Shown in pieces: positions 1 to 8,504 of a stretch of DNA of 64,000 nt (position 1 is its first letter; each line of letters starts with the position of its first letter). The stretch covers positions 1-64,000 of the forward strand of contig JAIETK010000006.1 in NCBI GenBank assembly GCA_019745325.1, given 5' to 3'. The position numbers and the translations under genes were made by a program. The notes beneath the pieces are model-generated. The model saw nothing but the letters and a program-made list of their open reading frames with translations. It had not been told where the DNA came from and ran no database searches. The stretch comes from Nitrosomonas sp. GTDB taxonomy: Bacteria > Pseudomonadota > Gammaproteobacteria > Burkholderiales > Nitrosomonadaceae.

Positions 1-1048
1 TAGCGCCCAGATCGCTTTTACCTATCAAGGCGTGCGCTGCCGGGAAACTATTCCCATTCCGCCGACCAAGACCGCACTGAAAGAATTAGGTCTTAAGCTG
101 CAAGCCATCAAGCATGAAATCAGAATCGGCACCTTCGATTATTTCCGGCATTTTCCGTACAGCAGAAAAGCCAAGGAATTCAGGAAGACCCGCCCCGATC
201 TCTACACGATCAAGGAAGCGCTTATTAACTGGCTGCGCCGCAACCAAGCCAAGCTGCAAATTAGTACGCTGCAAGACTATAACAGCGCCATCTATCATCA
301 TTTGATTCCAACCTTTGGCGATCTCACCATTGCCGAACTGACCGCCAGCAAAGTCAAAGAATGGTTATCGGAGCTTCCTTGCTCCAACAAACGCAAAGGC
401 AATATCCTGATCCCGCTGCGCCAAACGTTCGAAGAACTATACCATGATGAAATCATCGACAAAAACCCGCTGCAAAGAGTTAGAAACCTTCCCAACAAAA
501 CCCGGGAACCAGAGCCGTTCACACAGGACGAAATCGCCAAAATCCTGAACGAACTTGCCGGGCAAGCAAAAAACCTGATTCAGTTCGCATTTTATTCAGG
601 GCTTAGAACATCTGAATTGATCGCACTTTGCTGGCAGGATGTCGACTTTGAAAATAACCGGGTATTTGTTAGAAGCGCTTATGTCAGGGGACAACTGAAA
701 GACACCAAAACCAAATCCGGGAAACGTGAAGTCACGCTGCAACCGCAAGCAAAAGAAGCCTTGCTTAATCAACAAGCCTTCACCGGAAAACAGAACGATA
801 TCGTTTTTCACGATCCGGACACCCATCAACCCTGGACAAACGATCAACCGATCCGCAAGAAAGTTTGGATTCCGGCGCTGAAGCAAGCCAATATCAAATA
901 CCGTAACCCATATCAAACTCGTCACACCTTCGCTTCCATGCTTCTTTCAAGAGGAGAAAATCCCATGTTTGTGGCCCAGCAAATGGGACATAAGGATTGG
1001 GGGCAGATCAGAAAGGTTTATGGGCGGTGGATTCCTTCATCAAAATAA
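1..1048 (+). CDS. int: Tyrosine-type site-specific integrase (5' end off window)
   Basis: Tyrosine recombinase for integration and excision of module 1. The frame is already open at base 2, so only about a dozen N-terminal residues are missing by comparison with the related copy at 4012. It has an N-terminal arm-binding domain (motif around GVRCRETIPIPPTK), a SAM-like core-binding domain (about codons 205-500) and a C-terminal catalytic domain. The first catalytic Arg lies in SGLRTSEL (codon 605-607), box II is YQTRHTFASM, with Tyr where many relatives have His, and the nucleophilic Tyr lies in VYGRW (codon 1019-1021). The higBA operon starts only 36 bp downstream, so the pair probably moves together. 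The GTG at 32 is internal, not the true start. Confidence 0.9.
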   Translation, partial: SAQIAFTYQGVRCRETIPIPPTKTALKELGLKLQAIKHEIRIGTFDYFRHFPYSRKAKEFRKTRPDLYTIKEALINWLRRNQAKLQISTLQDYNSAIYHHLIPTFGDLTIAELTASKVKEWLSELPCSNKRKGNILIPLRQTFEELYHDEIIDKNPLQRVRNLPNKTREPEPFTQDEIAKILNELAGQAKNLIQFAFYSGLRTSELIALCWQDVDFENNRVFVRSAYVRGQLKDTKTKSGKREVTLQPQAKEALLNQQAFTGKQNDIVFHDPDTHQPWTNDQPIRKKVWIPALKQANIKYRNPYQTRHTFASMLLSRGENPMFVAQQMGHKDWGQIRKVYGRWIPSSK

Positions 1049-1056
1049 TTGCAACA

Positions 1057-1082
1057 GTCCCATAATGGGACTATTATCCCAT
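1057..1082. promoter_or_regulatory. Palindromic operator upstream of higBA copy 1
   Basis: GTCCCATAATGGGAC (1057-1071) is a perfect 7-bp palindrome around one central base. Its right arm also pairs with TCCCAT at 1077-1082, giving two overlapping inverted repeats. The site ends 2 bp before the higB ATG. Autorepression by the HigA antitoxin is the usual arrangement in such operons, so this is the likely operator. The related sequence at 6017-6031 upstream of copy 2 keeps the palindrome with one mismatch. Confidence 0.6.
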
Positions 1083-1084
1083 TT

Positions 1085-1378
1085 ATGAGAATCATCGTTC
1101 TATCGACCTTGAAAGCATTCTGGGAAGATAACCCGTCTTATACCGATGCAATTCAACCGGCGCTTGCTTGGTACCGGCATGCATTAAAAGCAAACTGGAC
1201 AACACCGGCAGAGGTAAAAGCAGATTTCAAAAGTGTCAGTATTCTCAAAGACGGCAGAGTCGTATTCAATATTGCTGGCAATAAATACCGGCTAGTGGTA
1301 TGGATTAACTACGCTTACAGCATCGTTTATATCCGTTTCATAGGCATCCATGCTCAATATGACCGGATCGATGCATAA
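1085..1378 (+). CDS. higB: HigB-family type II toxin (mRNA interferase), copy 1
   Basis: A 97-residue toxin of the HigB/RelE fold, expected to cleave translated mRNA at the ribosome and to be neutralised by the HigA protein encoded next. The HigB signature is plain: a DGRVVFNIAGNKYRLVVW strand pair followed by VYIRFIGIHAQYDRID. I chose ATG 1085 rather than the upstream TTG at 1049, because the reading frame before the ATG overlaps the palindromic operator and the match to the family begins at MRIIVLSTLKAFW. The gene order is toxin first, as usual for HigBA. It overlaps higA by 8 bp. Nearly identical to the copy at 6045. Confidence 0.88.
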   Translation: MRIIVLSTLKAFWEDNPSYTDAIQPALAWYRHALKANWTTPAEVKADFKSVSILKDGRVVFNIAGNKYRLVVWINYAYSIVYIRFIGIHAQYDRIDA

Positions 1379-1763
1379 ACGATTTAGCACTAGGAACATC
1401 AAACCAATCAAAAGCGATGCTGATTACCGCGCAGCGCTGAAAGAAGTAGAATCACTAATGATGGCTGAACCCAACACGTCGGAAGGTGAAAAACTGGATA
1501 TTCTGGCCACATTGATCGAAGCTTATGAGCGCAAACACTTTCCGTTAGATCTGCCTGACCCTGTCGAAGCTATCAAATTTGAGATGGAGCATAAAGGCCT
1601 AACAATTAAAGACCTGGAACCAATGATTGGAAAAAGCAACCGCGTCTATGAAGTTCTAAACCGAAAACGCGCACTAACGCTAAGAATGATTCAGAAACTG
1701 CACCAAGAATTAGGCATTCCTGCTGAGTCTCTGATAAAACAACCCGTACAAATACAGTACTGA
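1371..1763 (+). CDS. higA: HigA-family antitoxin (XRE-type HTH), copy 1
   Basis: Antitoxin and presumed autorepressor paired with HigB. The middle part carries the conserved KLDILATLIEAYERKHFP segment, and the C-terminal half contains an XRE-like helix-turn-helix (KGLTIKDLEPMIGKSNRVYEVLNRKR). In-frame ATGs occur at 1350, 1359 and 1371. The last is chosen because the family match begins shortly after it and the 8-bp overlap with higB fits translational coupling. Copy 2 starts even later, directly at MEIKPIK, so a start slightly downstream cannot be excluded. Confidence 0.85.
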   Translation: MHKRFSTRNIKPIKSDADYRAALKEVESLMMAEPNTSEGEKLDILATLIEAYERKHFPLDLPDPVEAIKFEMEHKGLTIKDLEPMIGKSNRVYEVLNRKRALTLRMIQKLHQELGIPAESLIKQPVQIQY

Positions 1764-1864
1764 AGAAATACTTACTTTGATCAATCGAGTATGACCTCAA
1801 TCATTTGAACGTATGATTGATAAGCGAAAACTCTATGATCGCTTGTTATGCATAAAGAATACAA

Positions 1865-2528
1865 ATGAGCATTGATTCGAAAATCATTGAACGCCTAGAT
1901 GATCTCATTAATCTAGGTCAAAAAGTTCGATTAACACGGCGTTCACCTGCGAAAAATCATATTACAAGCGATTTCGTAGATGTGCAATTGGCAAATCAAT
2001 GGCTAACAAGTTCTTTAAATCTCATTCATAGGGTATTTGGTGAATCCAGTGTTCATTATCAAAGCATGTACAAACACTTTAAAGAATATCCAAAATGGCC
2101 AGATGTAGATCAGGCATTCGGGGTATTGTTATCTGCAAAGGATGATTTTGAGAAAGATGCTCTTTTCGATGTAAGAAAATTAATTGAGGCTGATCTTTTT
2201 GATGAATTCCTAGAACAAGCTGAGTATCTACATGAAGCAGGTTATTATCAAGCATCGGCGGTTATTGCTGGAAGTGTACTAGAGGACGGATTAAGGAAAC
2301 TTTGTGCTCAAAACAATATCGCACTTCCAGATAAACCTAAACTCGATTGGATGAATGCACAACTTGTTAAAGAGGGTGTAATATAACAAACTAACTCAGA
2401 AAAAGTTAACCACTCTTGCAGATCTAAGAAATAATGCGGCTCATGGCAAATGGGATGAATTTCAAAGTTCAGATGTTGATGATATGTTAAGGGGTATTAG
2501 AGATTTCATGGAGCGATATTTCGCATAA
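1865..2528 (+). pseudogene. HEPN/DUF4145-like protein, frameshifted
   Basis: The first frame (1865-2386) is interrupted near 2380. Removing one A in GTAATATAAC restores a continuous frame that ends at a TAA at 2526-2528. The restored protein contains AGSVLEDGLRKLC, typical of DUF4145/HEPN-like proteins, and after the shift the motif RNNAAH, which fits the HEPN RNase signature R-x4-H. As written, the truncated product lacks that catalytic motif. HEPN proteins are common toxin or abortive-infection nucleases, so a defence cargo role is inferred. A sequencing indel could mimic the frameshift. Confidence 0.7.
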
Positions 2529-2572
2529 GGCTGTCTAAGTGCAGTGTTAACAATTAATAAGAATAGGTAGAA

Positions 2573-3421
2573 ATGATGATAGGATTTTGGTTGATTAATA
2601 TGATTGTGCCTAACGATCCAGAGGAAGCTAGTATTTCTACTTCTTCTGGAGAATGGTTTTTAAAGCGATACGTCGAGTTTATTAAATCTAAGGATGCAAT
2701 AAAAAGCAGGAATCAGTGTGCACACACTTATTCTATTGAAATAGCTACTTCTTTAAGAACTGATAAAAGTGCAGCGTGTGACGCTGCACTAGAGGAAATG
2801 ACTCCAATATTATTAGGATCATCATTTCTGACTGGCTTGGCGGTTACAGCAAGAATGTCACTTCCACACAGTGATATTTCAATCTTTGAACCAACAAGTC
2901 ATTGGCCTAGAGAGCGCTCAATGGGAAGTGGAAATCCTTGCGTAAATACAAGTAATGAGTTCTTTATCGTACTTGAAAAGTTTATAGTGGCTTGGCCAAC
3001 TATTGGACAGTCAGAAAAAACACTTATTTTGATACACCATTGGCTTGATGCTTTAGGTTGCTGGTCACTTGAGGATTTGTATCTAAGCGCTACTACCTTG
3101 CTACAAATAATAGCCGCCACTGAAGAGCAGCGAGCAGGAAATGATATGTCATATTTTCAAGCTATACAATCAGCAGCTAATAGAGTTGGAATTTCGCCTC
3201 TTAGTCGTGATTTTAAAGATATGCGTAACAACCTAATACACGAGGGAAAATTGCTGGGGGGAAGTTTTACTGGTACAGATATAGAAGCATGTTCAATTGT
3301 TGTATCTGATGTGATGAATTGGTTTGATGAATATATTCATGCAGTAATGAAACTAGGCCCAGTCATGAAGAAAAGATATTCAAAACATGATTTTATATCA
3401 TTAAATGCATATTCAATATAA
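2573..3421 (+). CDS. Cargo protein with HEPN-like R-x4-H motif
   Basis: A 282-residue AT-rich gene of no family I can name. The C-terminal helical region has DMRNNLIHEGK, giving Arg218 and His223 in the R-x4-H spacing of HEPN ribonucleases, with a polar residue directly after the Arg, as is typical. No membrane segment or signal peptide is visible. It lies 44 bp after the frameshifted HEPN gene, in the same direction, and is the last gene before the attachment-like repeat of module 1. A defence or RNase function is inference from the motif and location. Confidence 0.6.
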   Translation: MMIGFWLINMIVPNDPEEASISTSSGEWFLKRYVEFIKSKDAIKSRNQCAHTYSIEIATSLRTDKSAACDAALEEMTPILLGSSFLTGLAVTARMSLPHSDISIFEPTSHWPRERSMGSGNPCVNTSNEFFIVLEKFIVAWPTIGQSEKTLILIHHWLDALGCWSLEDLYLSATTLLQIIAATEEQRAGNDMSYFQAIQSAANRVGISPLSRDFKDMRNNLIHEGKLLGGSFTGTDIEACSIVVSDVMNWFDEYIHAVMKLGPVMKKRYSKHDFISLNAYSI

Positions 3422-3584
3422 CGTACTAATAAATCACATTTATTTGGGTGGTAAAAAACGGTTGCTCTTTACTACCGATGAAATAAAGACGTTAAAGCTT
3501 ACTATTTCATTCCCTGATACAGTACACACGATGCACTGCAAATGCAGCAATCTTATAGATTGTTAATATTTTGCCAAGCTTGAG

Positions 3585-3668
3585 AATGACACGAAAATAA
3601 CAGAGGTAAACAATAAATGGTTGATATATCAGAAATAGACCAAGGTTCGATTCCCGCCGTCTCCACCA
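3585..3668 (+). repeat. Attachment-like repeat with tRNA/tmRNA 3'-end fragment (copy 1)
   Basis: Positions 3585-3661 align without gaps to 8505-8581 with 10 mismatches in 77. The right end reads GGTTCGATTCCCGCC followed by GTCTCCACCA: a T-loop, T-stem 3' strand, acceptor 3' strand and encoded CCA. The sequence to the left (CCAA before GGTTCGA) cannot form the matching T-stem, so this is a 3' fragment and not a gene. Such fragments mark the right end of elements inserted in tRNA or tmRNA genes. The acceptor sequence would fit a tmRNA, but I cannot decide the identity. Confidence 0.65.
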
Positions 3669-3687
3669 ATTACCCCCAGTAACATCC

Positions 3688-3710
3688 AACGCCGTCCTAG
3701 AGACGGCGTT
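3688..3710. terminator. Rho-independent terminator after the RNA-gene fragment
   Basis: A perfect 9-bp stem (AACGCCGTC / GACGGCGTT) with loop CTAGA is followed by a short T-rich stretch. It sits 20 bp after the encoded CCA and was probably the terminator of the original tRNA/tmRNA gene. Confidence 0.75.
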
Positions 3711-3740
3711 TTCATTTGCAATATCTAGCAATTACAGTCC

Positions 3741-3881
3741 GAGACCTTTGCACGGTGTCATGAGTGGTACGAGAATAAGGCAAAAATTTGCGAAAAAGCG
3801 GAGTTTACACGGGGTAAATGAGTATTTTTCGCGAATTTTTAACGCAATTATCGTACCGCGTAGTAACCGTGCAAAGGTTTC
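3741..3881. mobile_element. Short non-autonomous element (MITE-like) with TSD
   Basis: Terminal inverted repeats GAGACCTTTGCACGGT (3741-3756) and ACCGTGCAAAGGTTTC (3866-3881) match at 15 of 16 positions. The direct repeat AGTCC flanks both sides (3736-3740 and 3882-3886), a 5-bp target duplication. The interior contains a hairpin-forming core (AAAAATTTGCGAAAAAGCG and its near complement) related to the core of the elements at 31194 and 33709. It has no coding capacity. Confidence 0.8.
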
Positions 3882-4011
3882 AGTCCATGTAAATTCCAAA
3901 AGATTCTGTAGCATCCAGTTCTAAAGGGGGCATGATTGGGGGTATCAAATCAAATTGAACTGGAGAAAATATCATGGCTGGGGGTATTTTTAATCGCTTA
4001 TCAGATAAGGC

Positions 4012-5000
4012 TTGCGAGGCATAACGAGCCGCGGTAACAGCGTCCAACTAGCGTTCACTTTTCAGGGTGTGCGCTGCCGGGAAACTATTCCCATACCGCC
4101 GACCAAGGCCGCACTGAAAGAACTAGGTCTTAAGCTGCAAGCCATCAAGCACAAAATCAGAGTCGATACCTTCAATTATTTCCGGCACTTTCCATACAGC
4201 AAAAAAGCCAAGGAATTCAGGAAAACCTGACCCGATCTCTACACGATCAAGGAAGCGCTTATTAACTGGCTGCGTCGCAACCAAGCCAAACTGCAAAAAA
4301 GCACGCTGCAAGACTACAATAGCGCCATTTATCATCATTTGATTCCAACCTTTGGCGATCTCACCATTGCCGAGCTGACCGCCAGCAAAGTTAAGGAATG
4401 GTTATCGGAGCTTCCCTGCTCCAACAAAAGAAAAGGCAACATTCTGACTCCGCTGCGTCAAACATTCGAAGAGCTTTACCATGACGAAATTATCGACAAA
4501 ATCCACTAAAAAGAGTTAAAAACCTGATTCAGTTTGCATTTTATTCAGGTCTTAGAACCTCCGAACTCATCGCACTTCGTTGGCAAGATGTGGACTTTGA
4601 AAATAACCGGATATTTGTTAGCAGTGCTTACGTTCGCGGACAATTGAAAGATACCAAGACCAAATCGGGGAAACGAGAAGTCGCGCTACAACCGCAAGCC
4701 AAAGAAGCCCTGCTCAATCAGCAAACCTTTACCGGAAAACAGAATGTAACCGTTTTCCACGATCCGGACACAAATCAGCCGTGGGCAAACGATCAACCGA
4801 TCCGCAAAAAAGTCTGGATTCCTGCATTGAAGAAAGCAAACATCAAATGCCGTAACCCCTACTAGACCCGCCATACCTTCGCTTCCATGCTTCTTTCAAG
4901 GGGAGAAAATCCCATGTTTGTCGCCCAGCAAATGGGACATAAGGATTGGGGGCAGATTATAAAGATTTATGGGCGATGGATTCCTCAGAAAAATAAATGA
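4012..5000 (+). pseudogene. int: Degenerate tyrosine integrase (module 2)
   Basis: A closely related copy of the integrase at the window start. The N-terminus is preserved (LRGITSRGNSVQLAFTFQG, starting at a TTG). It is inactivated by a TGA at 4228-4230 within the FRKTRP equivalent, by a deletion of roughly 75 bp near 4500-4520 compared with copy 1, and by a TAG at 4863-4865 inside the catalytic box equivalent to YQTRH. The remaining sequence continues through a recognisable C-terminus to a TGA at 4998-5000. Several independent lesions rule out a sequencing slip as the only cause. Confidence 0.9.
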
Positions 5001-5035
5001 TTAGCAATTGGCGAGTCTAATACAATTTCAATAGA

Positions 5036-5941
5036 TTAATCTTTATTAGTTTTACTTTCTAAATGCATCTTTGCGATATCGTGCATAAGGATTGCATAGC
5101 TTGCAATAACTTCTACTAAATCATTTAACCTGTCACAATGCATAAATTTGCCATGAGGATCATGGACTTCCGTTAAGCACACGGTATTATTCATTTTTTT
5201 AATTCCAAAGTACCAATTAACAATATCAATATAGTTTTGATCCTCACTTTTATTGTTATTTCTGCCAATTTCTTTTAACAGCTCTTTAATAAATTCAGAT
5301 TTATCAGTCGTTCCATTGTTATGAACAATAATATGACGAAGCTGTGTGATTAACTGAATCATAAATTCATAGTCAATTTTCCTTGGATCGTCTCTCTTTC
5401 TGATTGCCAGTATTTTTTTAAGAATAGGCATTTTTTTATAGATTTGTTTTGATATGTCGTTCGTATTTTTTATACGATCTTTCTCTAATCTATTAACAAA
5501 CCAGCTTAAGTCATTATTTTTAATTTCATTTAAAGAAATTGAACCAAAGTCCTTTGCTTGCCAGAAATCATGATCTATAAATCCAATATATGAATATAGT
5601 TTTTTTAAATAATTTTCGTACGCTTCATATGCTCCTACTAAAAGCCACTGATATTGTTTATTCCGAATTTCTTCATAAATTTGTGAATACTCATCAATGC
5701 TAAATTCCTTTGACTCAATTTTGGTTATACCTCCATTAAAAATATCTTTGCAGGTCATGGTATGAGTGTCTGATGAATGAATTCCTACTTTCCATGTTTT
5801 TTCTTTTTCATATTGTGTTCTTGAGTTTTCTGATGCTTCTCGCAGAATTCCTTTAATGAAGTGACTGGAAGATTGTATATAGAAAATTTTTTCCTTAAAT
5901 TCTTCAAGTATGAGGTCTAAGCAATTCACGTCTATACTCAT
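5036..5941 (-). CDS. Cargo protein with HEPN-like R-x4-H motif (module 2)
   Basis: A 301-residue, very AT-rich gene on the strand opposite to its neighbours. The motif QLRHIIVHNNG gives Arg202 and His207 in R-x4-H spacing, with His directly after the Arg, a form often seen in HEPN domains of toxin and defence proteins. The rest is helical and charged, with no signal peptide. It separates the dead integrase from higB, whereas in module 1 those two genes are adjacent; a short copy of the integrase tail lies on each side. The function as an RNase effector is inferred, and no exact family is recognised. Confidence 0.65.
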   Translation of the reverse strand: MSIDVNCLDLILEEFKEKIFYIQSSSHFIKGILREASENSRTQYEKEKTWKVGIHSSDTHTMTCKDIFNGGITKIESKEFSIDEYSQIYEEIRNKQYQWLLVGAYEAYENYLKKLYSYIGFIDHDFWQAKDFGSISLNEIKNNDLSWFVNRLEKDRIKNTNDISKQIYKKMPILKKILAIRKRDDPRKIDYEFMIQLITQLRHIIVHNNGTTDKSEFIKELLKEIGRNNNKSEDQNYIDIVNWYFGIKKMNNTVCLTEVHDPHGKFMHCDRLNDLVEVIASYAILMHDIAKMHLESKTNKD

Positions 5942-6044
5942 AAATATCCCTACAAAAGCCTATCTTACAAAGAAATAGGATTATTATTAAATTCCTGAAT
6001 CAAAATAGTTGTCAAAGTCCCGTAATGGGACTAATATCTTTTAC

Positions 6045-6347
6045 ATGAGAATTATTGCCCTGTCGACCTTGAAAGCATTCTGGGAAGATAATCCATCCTA
6101 CACCGATGCGATTCAGCCCACGCTTGCATGGTACAGGCATGTTTTAAAGGCAAACTGGAAATCACCCGCAGAAGTCAAAGCAGATTTCAGAAATGCCAGT
6201 ATTCTCAAAGATGGCAGAACCGTTTTTAATATAGCAGGCAATAAATACCGGATTATCGTATGGATCAATTATGCTTATGGTGTCGTGTATATCCGTTTTA
6301 TAGGCACGCATGCACAGTATGACCAAATTGACGCACAAACTATTTAA
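6045..6347 (+). CDS. higB: HigB-family type II toxin, copy 2
   Basis: A 100-residue paralogue of the toxin at 1085, with the same TVFNIAGNKYRIIVW and VYIRFIGTHAQYDQID signatures. The ATG at 6045 is preferred over the TTG at 6009, by the same argument as for copy 1. The upstream palindrome GTCCCGTAATGGGAC (6017-6031) has one mismatch, and the second half-site seen in copy 1 is missing. The C-terminus extends a few residues beyond copy 1. higA follows after 12 bp, so here the two genes do not overlap. The pair looks intact even though its integrase is dead, as expected for an addiction module. Confidence 0.87.
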   Translation: MRIIALSTLKAFWEDNPSYTDAIQPTLAWYRHVLKANWKSPAEVKADFRNASILKDGRTVFNIAGNKYRIIVWINYAYGVVYIRFIGTHAQYDQIDAQTI

Positions 6348-6359
6348 AAAGTACTAATC

Positions 6360-6734
6360 ATGGAAATCAAACCGATCAAAACTGACGCCGACTACCGTGC
6401 AGCGTTAAAAGAAGTTGAATCTTTGATGTCAGCCGAAACCAACACACCAGAAGGTGAAAAACTGGATGTTCTGGTGACACTGATCGAAGCCTATGAGCGC
6501 AAACACTTCCCGCTCGACCTGCCCGACCCTATCGAAGCCATTAAATTTGAAATGGATCAAAAAGGCCTAACAATCAAAGACCTTGAACCTATGATTGGAA
6601 AAAGTAATCGTGTCTATGAAGTCTTAAATCGCAAACGTTCATTAACGCTAAGAATGATCCAGAAATTACACCAGGAACTGGGTATTCCGGCTGAATCTCT
6701 GATAAAACAATCCGCCGAGATTCTCGTACATTAA
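6360..6734 (+). CDS. higA: HigA-family antitoxin, copy 2
   Basis: A 124-residue XRE-type antitoxin very close to copy 1. It starts with MEIKPIKTDADYRAALKEVE, carries the KLDVLVTLIEAYERKHFPLD segment and the helix-turn-helix KGLTIKDLEPMIGKSNRVYE. It should neutralise the HigB copy just upstream and probably represses the promoter in front of it. Whether each antitoxin cross-neutralises the other toxin cannot be told from sequence; the high similarity makes it plausible. Confidence 0.86.
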   Translation: MEIKPIKTDADYRAALKEVESLMSAETNTPEGEKLDVLVTLIEAYERKHFPLDLPDPIEAIKFEMDQKGLTIKDLEPMIGKSNRVYEVLNRKRSLTLRMIQKLHQELGIPAESLIKQSAEILVH

Positions 6735-6893
6735 CCATAGCACAATTCTCGGTTTTGTCCTTCATGGCTCACCAGAACGAATAAATCTGGTAGCTGGAAT
6801 TAAGTCATGGTTTTCCATAGTACGGCTTGGATATATAGCATGGCGGTTTAACTGCCACAATATAGAATCTAACGCGGATTCAAGGAATTAAAA

Positions 6894-8306
6894 TTGACTT
6901 ACGCATTGATTGATAATTCGACTTTAACTGCGGTTCAAAGGTTAACAGGACAAGCATTAACCAGATCGATGGATTCTGTTGATACAGATATCGTCGCATT
7001 AGAAAATTACATTCAAGCGATCCTTTTCTATGACAGATTGATTGCCATCGATGACTATATCCCCGCGTTTAGAGACGCGAGACTTACTTCTTTCCCTGAT
7101 ATTACCTTTCTTAACAAGGCTGATTTAAATCTTGAAGAGATTGAAGCCACAGCTGCGGAAAAGGCAAACCAACTTCAACCAAAGTTGCAAGGCGGCGAGT
7201 TCGTAAATAATGATTTCAAAAAACTAATCGAACTACTTCAAACACATATTGTTTGCACATGGGACATTAGCTCAAGTGTGTATTATTTAACTTTGAAGAG
7301 CCTGTCTGATAGTAGGCAGGAATTCGATAAGTACGGGAATATTGCCGCTGCAATATTTGCTGAACTAGGTGACGCGGCTGAAACAGGAAATAGAACTACA
7401 GGGAAGGTGGAGCTAATAGATAGATTTGGTAATCCAATCCGTAAAGGTTATCAGGTTCCTGGTGCAAGATGGGGGAATGGAACATCAAGCGGTGAGGCGT
7501 CGAATGCTATAAAAGCATTCGTTGCTTCGTTAGTTTTGTTAGCAAATCGTTCAATCTTTTATTCTTTAGCGGCTAAATATTTTCAAGCTGATACTTTCTT
7601 GCACCCGATTCGACAGGCTTATCAACAAAGCTATCTCAGCCAAACATGCAATTATGGCTTTAACTATGCCAAACATATAGTTGAGCATTTCTCTACTATA
7701 ATTAATAAAGATCTTATAGACATACACAATGCCGGACTAACAACATCAACATCTCTTCCTATTTTTTCAGGATGGCTGGCAAAGCAGGCAGGAGACCCTA
7801 TACATATTGTGCAAGCTGCTTATAACATTAGAAACAATTCTGAATTTATTGAAGTAAGAGAACAAATGAAAGAAGTGCGACGATTGTTCGATGAGGAAGA
7901 TATTGCTGATGCAAATAGAACTGTTAGAGGAATCATACAAGATATTGATAAAGCTTCTAATCATATCCGAATTAAATATGGCCTCCAGACAAGGCAAGGT
8001 ATTCCTGTGACAAAACTTATTCATGTGTATAACACATATGCGGCTCTAAACAGCCTACCAAGGGTCCCTGCATATAATTTCAAAGTTAGATTACCCGAGT
8101 TTTTTTACAACTTAACGCAACCTAAAGGATTTCGTGCAGTTTATAGAAATCTCACGCATGATTTATCTACAGTTTGGTCATTGGGTGAAGCAAGAGATAT
8201 TTTGGGTAGTCGCGTGATTAAAGATATTGCTGCTAGCGCTTACAGTCCAAAACAAGAACAACCACAGTATAGAAATAGACATTCTCAATTTAAGAGTCCA
8301 ATGTAA
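6894..8306 (+). CDS. Unrecognised 470-residue cargo protein
   Basis: An AT-rich gene starting at TTG 6894, with AAGGA seven bases upstream. I do not recognise the family. There is no signal peptide or clear membrane helix. Visible features are a helical N-terminal third, a Gly-rich stretch near residues 190-205 (PGARWGNGTSSGEASNAIKA), a segment VAYNIRNN-like around residue 310, and an Asn/Gln-rich basic tail. It occupies the cargo slot between higBA and the second attachment-like repeat. By position it may be a defence or element-maintenance gene, but nothing in the sequence proves that. Confidence 0.6.
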   Translation: MTYALIDNSTLTAVQRLTGQALTRSMDSVDTDIVALENYIQAILFYDRLIAIDDYIPAFRDARLTSFPDITFLNKADLNLEEIEATAAEKANQLQPKLQGGEFVNNDFKKLIELLQTHIVCTWDISSSVYYLTLKSLSDSRQEFDKYGNIAAAIFAELGDAAETGNRTTGKVELIDRFGNPIRKGYQVPGARWGNGTSSGEASNAIKAFVASLVLLANRSIFYSLAAKYFQADTFLHPIRQAYQQSYLSQTCNYGFNYAKHIVEHFSTIINKDLIDIHNAGLTTSTSLPIFSGWLAKQAGDPIHIVQAAYNIRNNSEFIEVREQMKEVRRLFDEEDIADANRTVRGIIQDIDKASNHIRIKYGLQTRQGIPVTKLIHVYNTYAALNSLPRVPAYNFKVRLPEFFYNLTQPKGFRAVYRNLTHDLSTVWSLGEARDILGSRVIKDIAASAYSPKQEQPQYRNRHSQFKSPM

Positions 8307-8504
8307 TCGCCTTAATACTGTGCTCCCCATTCAAGAAACACAAAGCATGACAAATATAGTTCATTAGTAAGCTAACAAAAATTTATATTATTACCACGAA
8401 TAAATATATGATCATATGTGGCAGTATTCTTGATAGCTTTAATAAAAGAGTTTAAAGTTAATTACATTAGTATTTGTTTTCTTAAACTTAAGAAAATACT
8501 TTTT

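Larger units (their letters stand above)
1..3661. mobile_element. Integrative module 1 (left edge outside window)
   Basis: The module contains, in order, a tyrosine integrase, HigB toxin, HigA antitoxin, two HEPN-type cargo genes and an attachment-like repeat at 3585-3661. The same order recurs in module 2 immediately downstream. Cargo genes are clearly more AT-rich than the chromosome from 9 kb on. The left attachment site would lie upstream of the window, so the true length is not visible. The boundaries are inferred from repeat alignment, not from a demonstrated excision. Confidence 0.65.

Noticed and set aside
3585..3668. A complete tRNA gene ending in CCA
   Set aside because: The T-stem 5' strand does not pair and no anticodon or D-arm is present upstream; only a 3' fragment exists.
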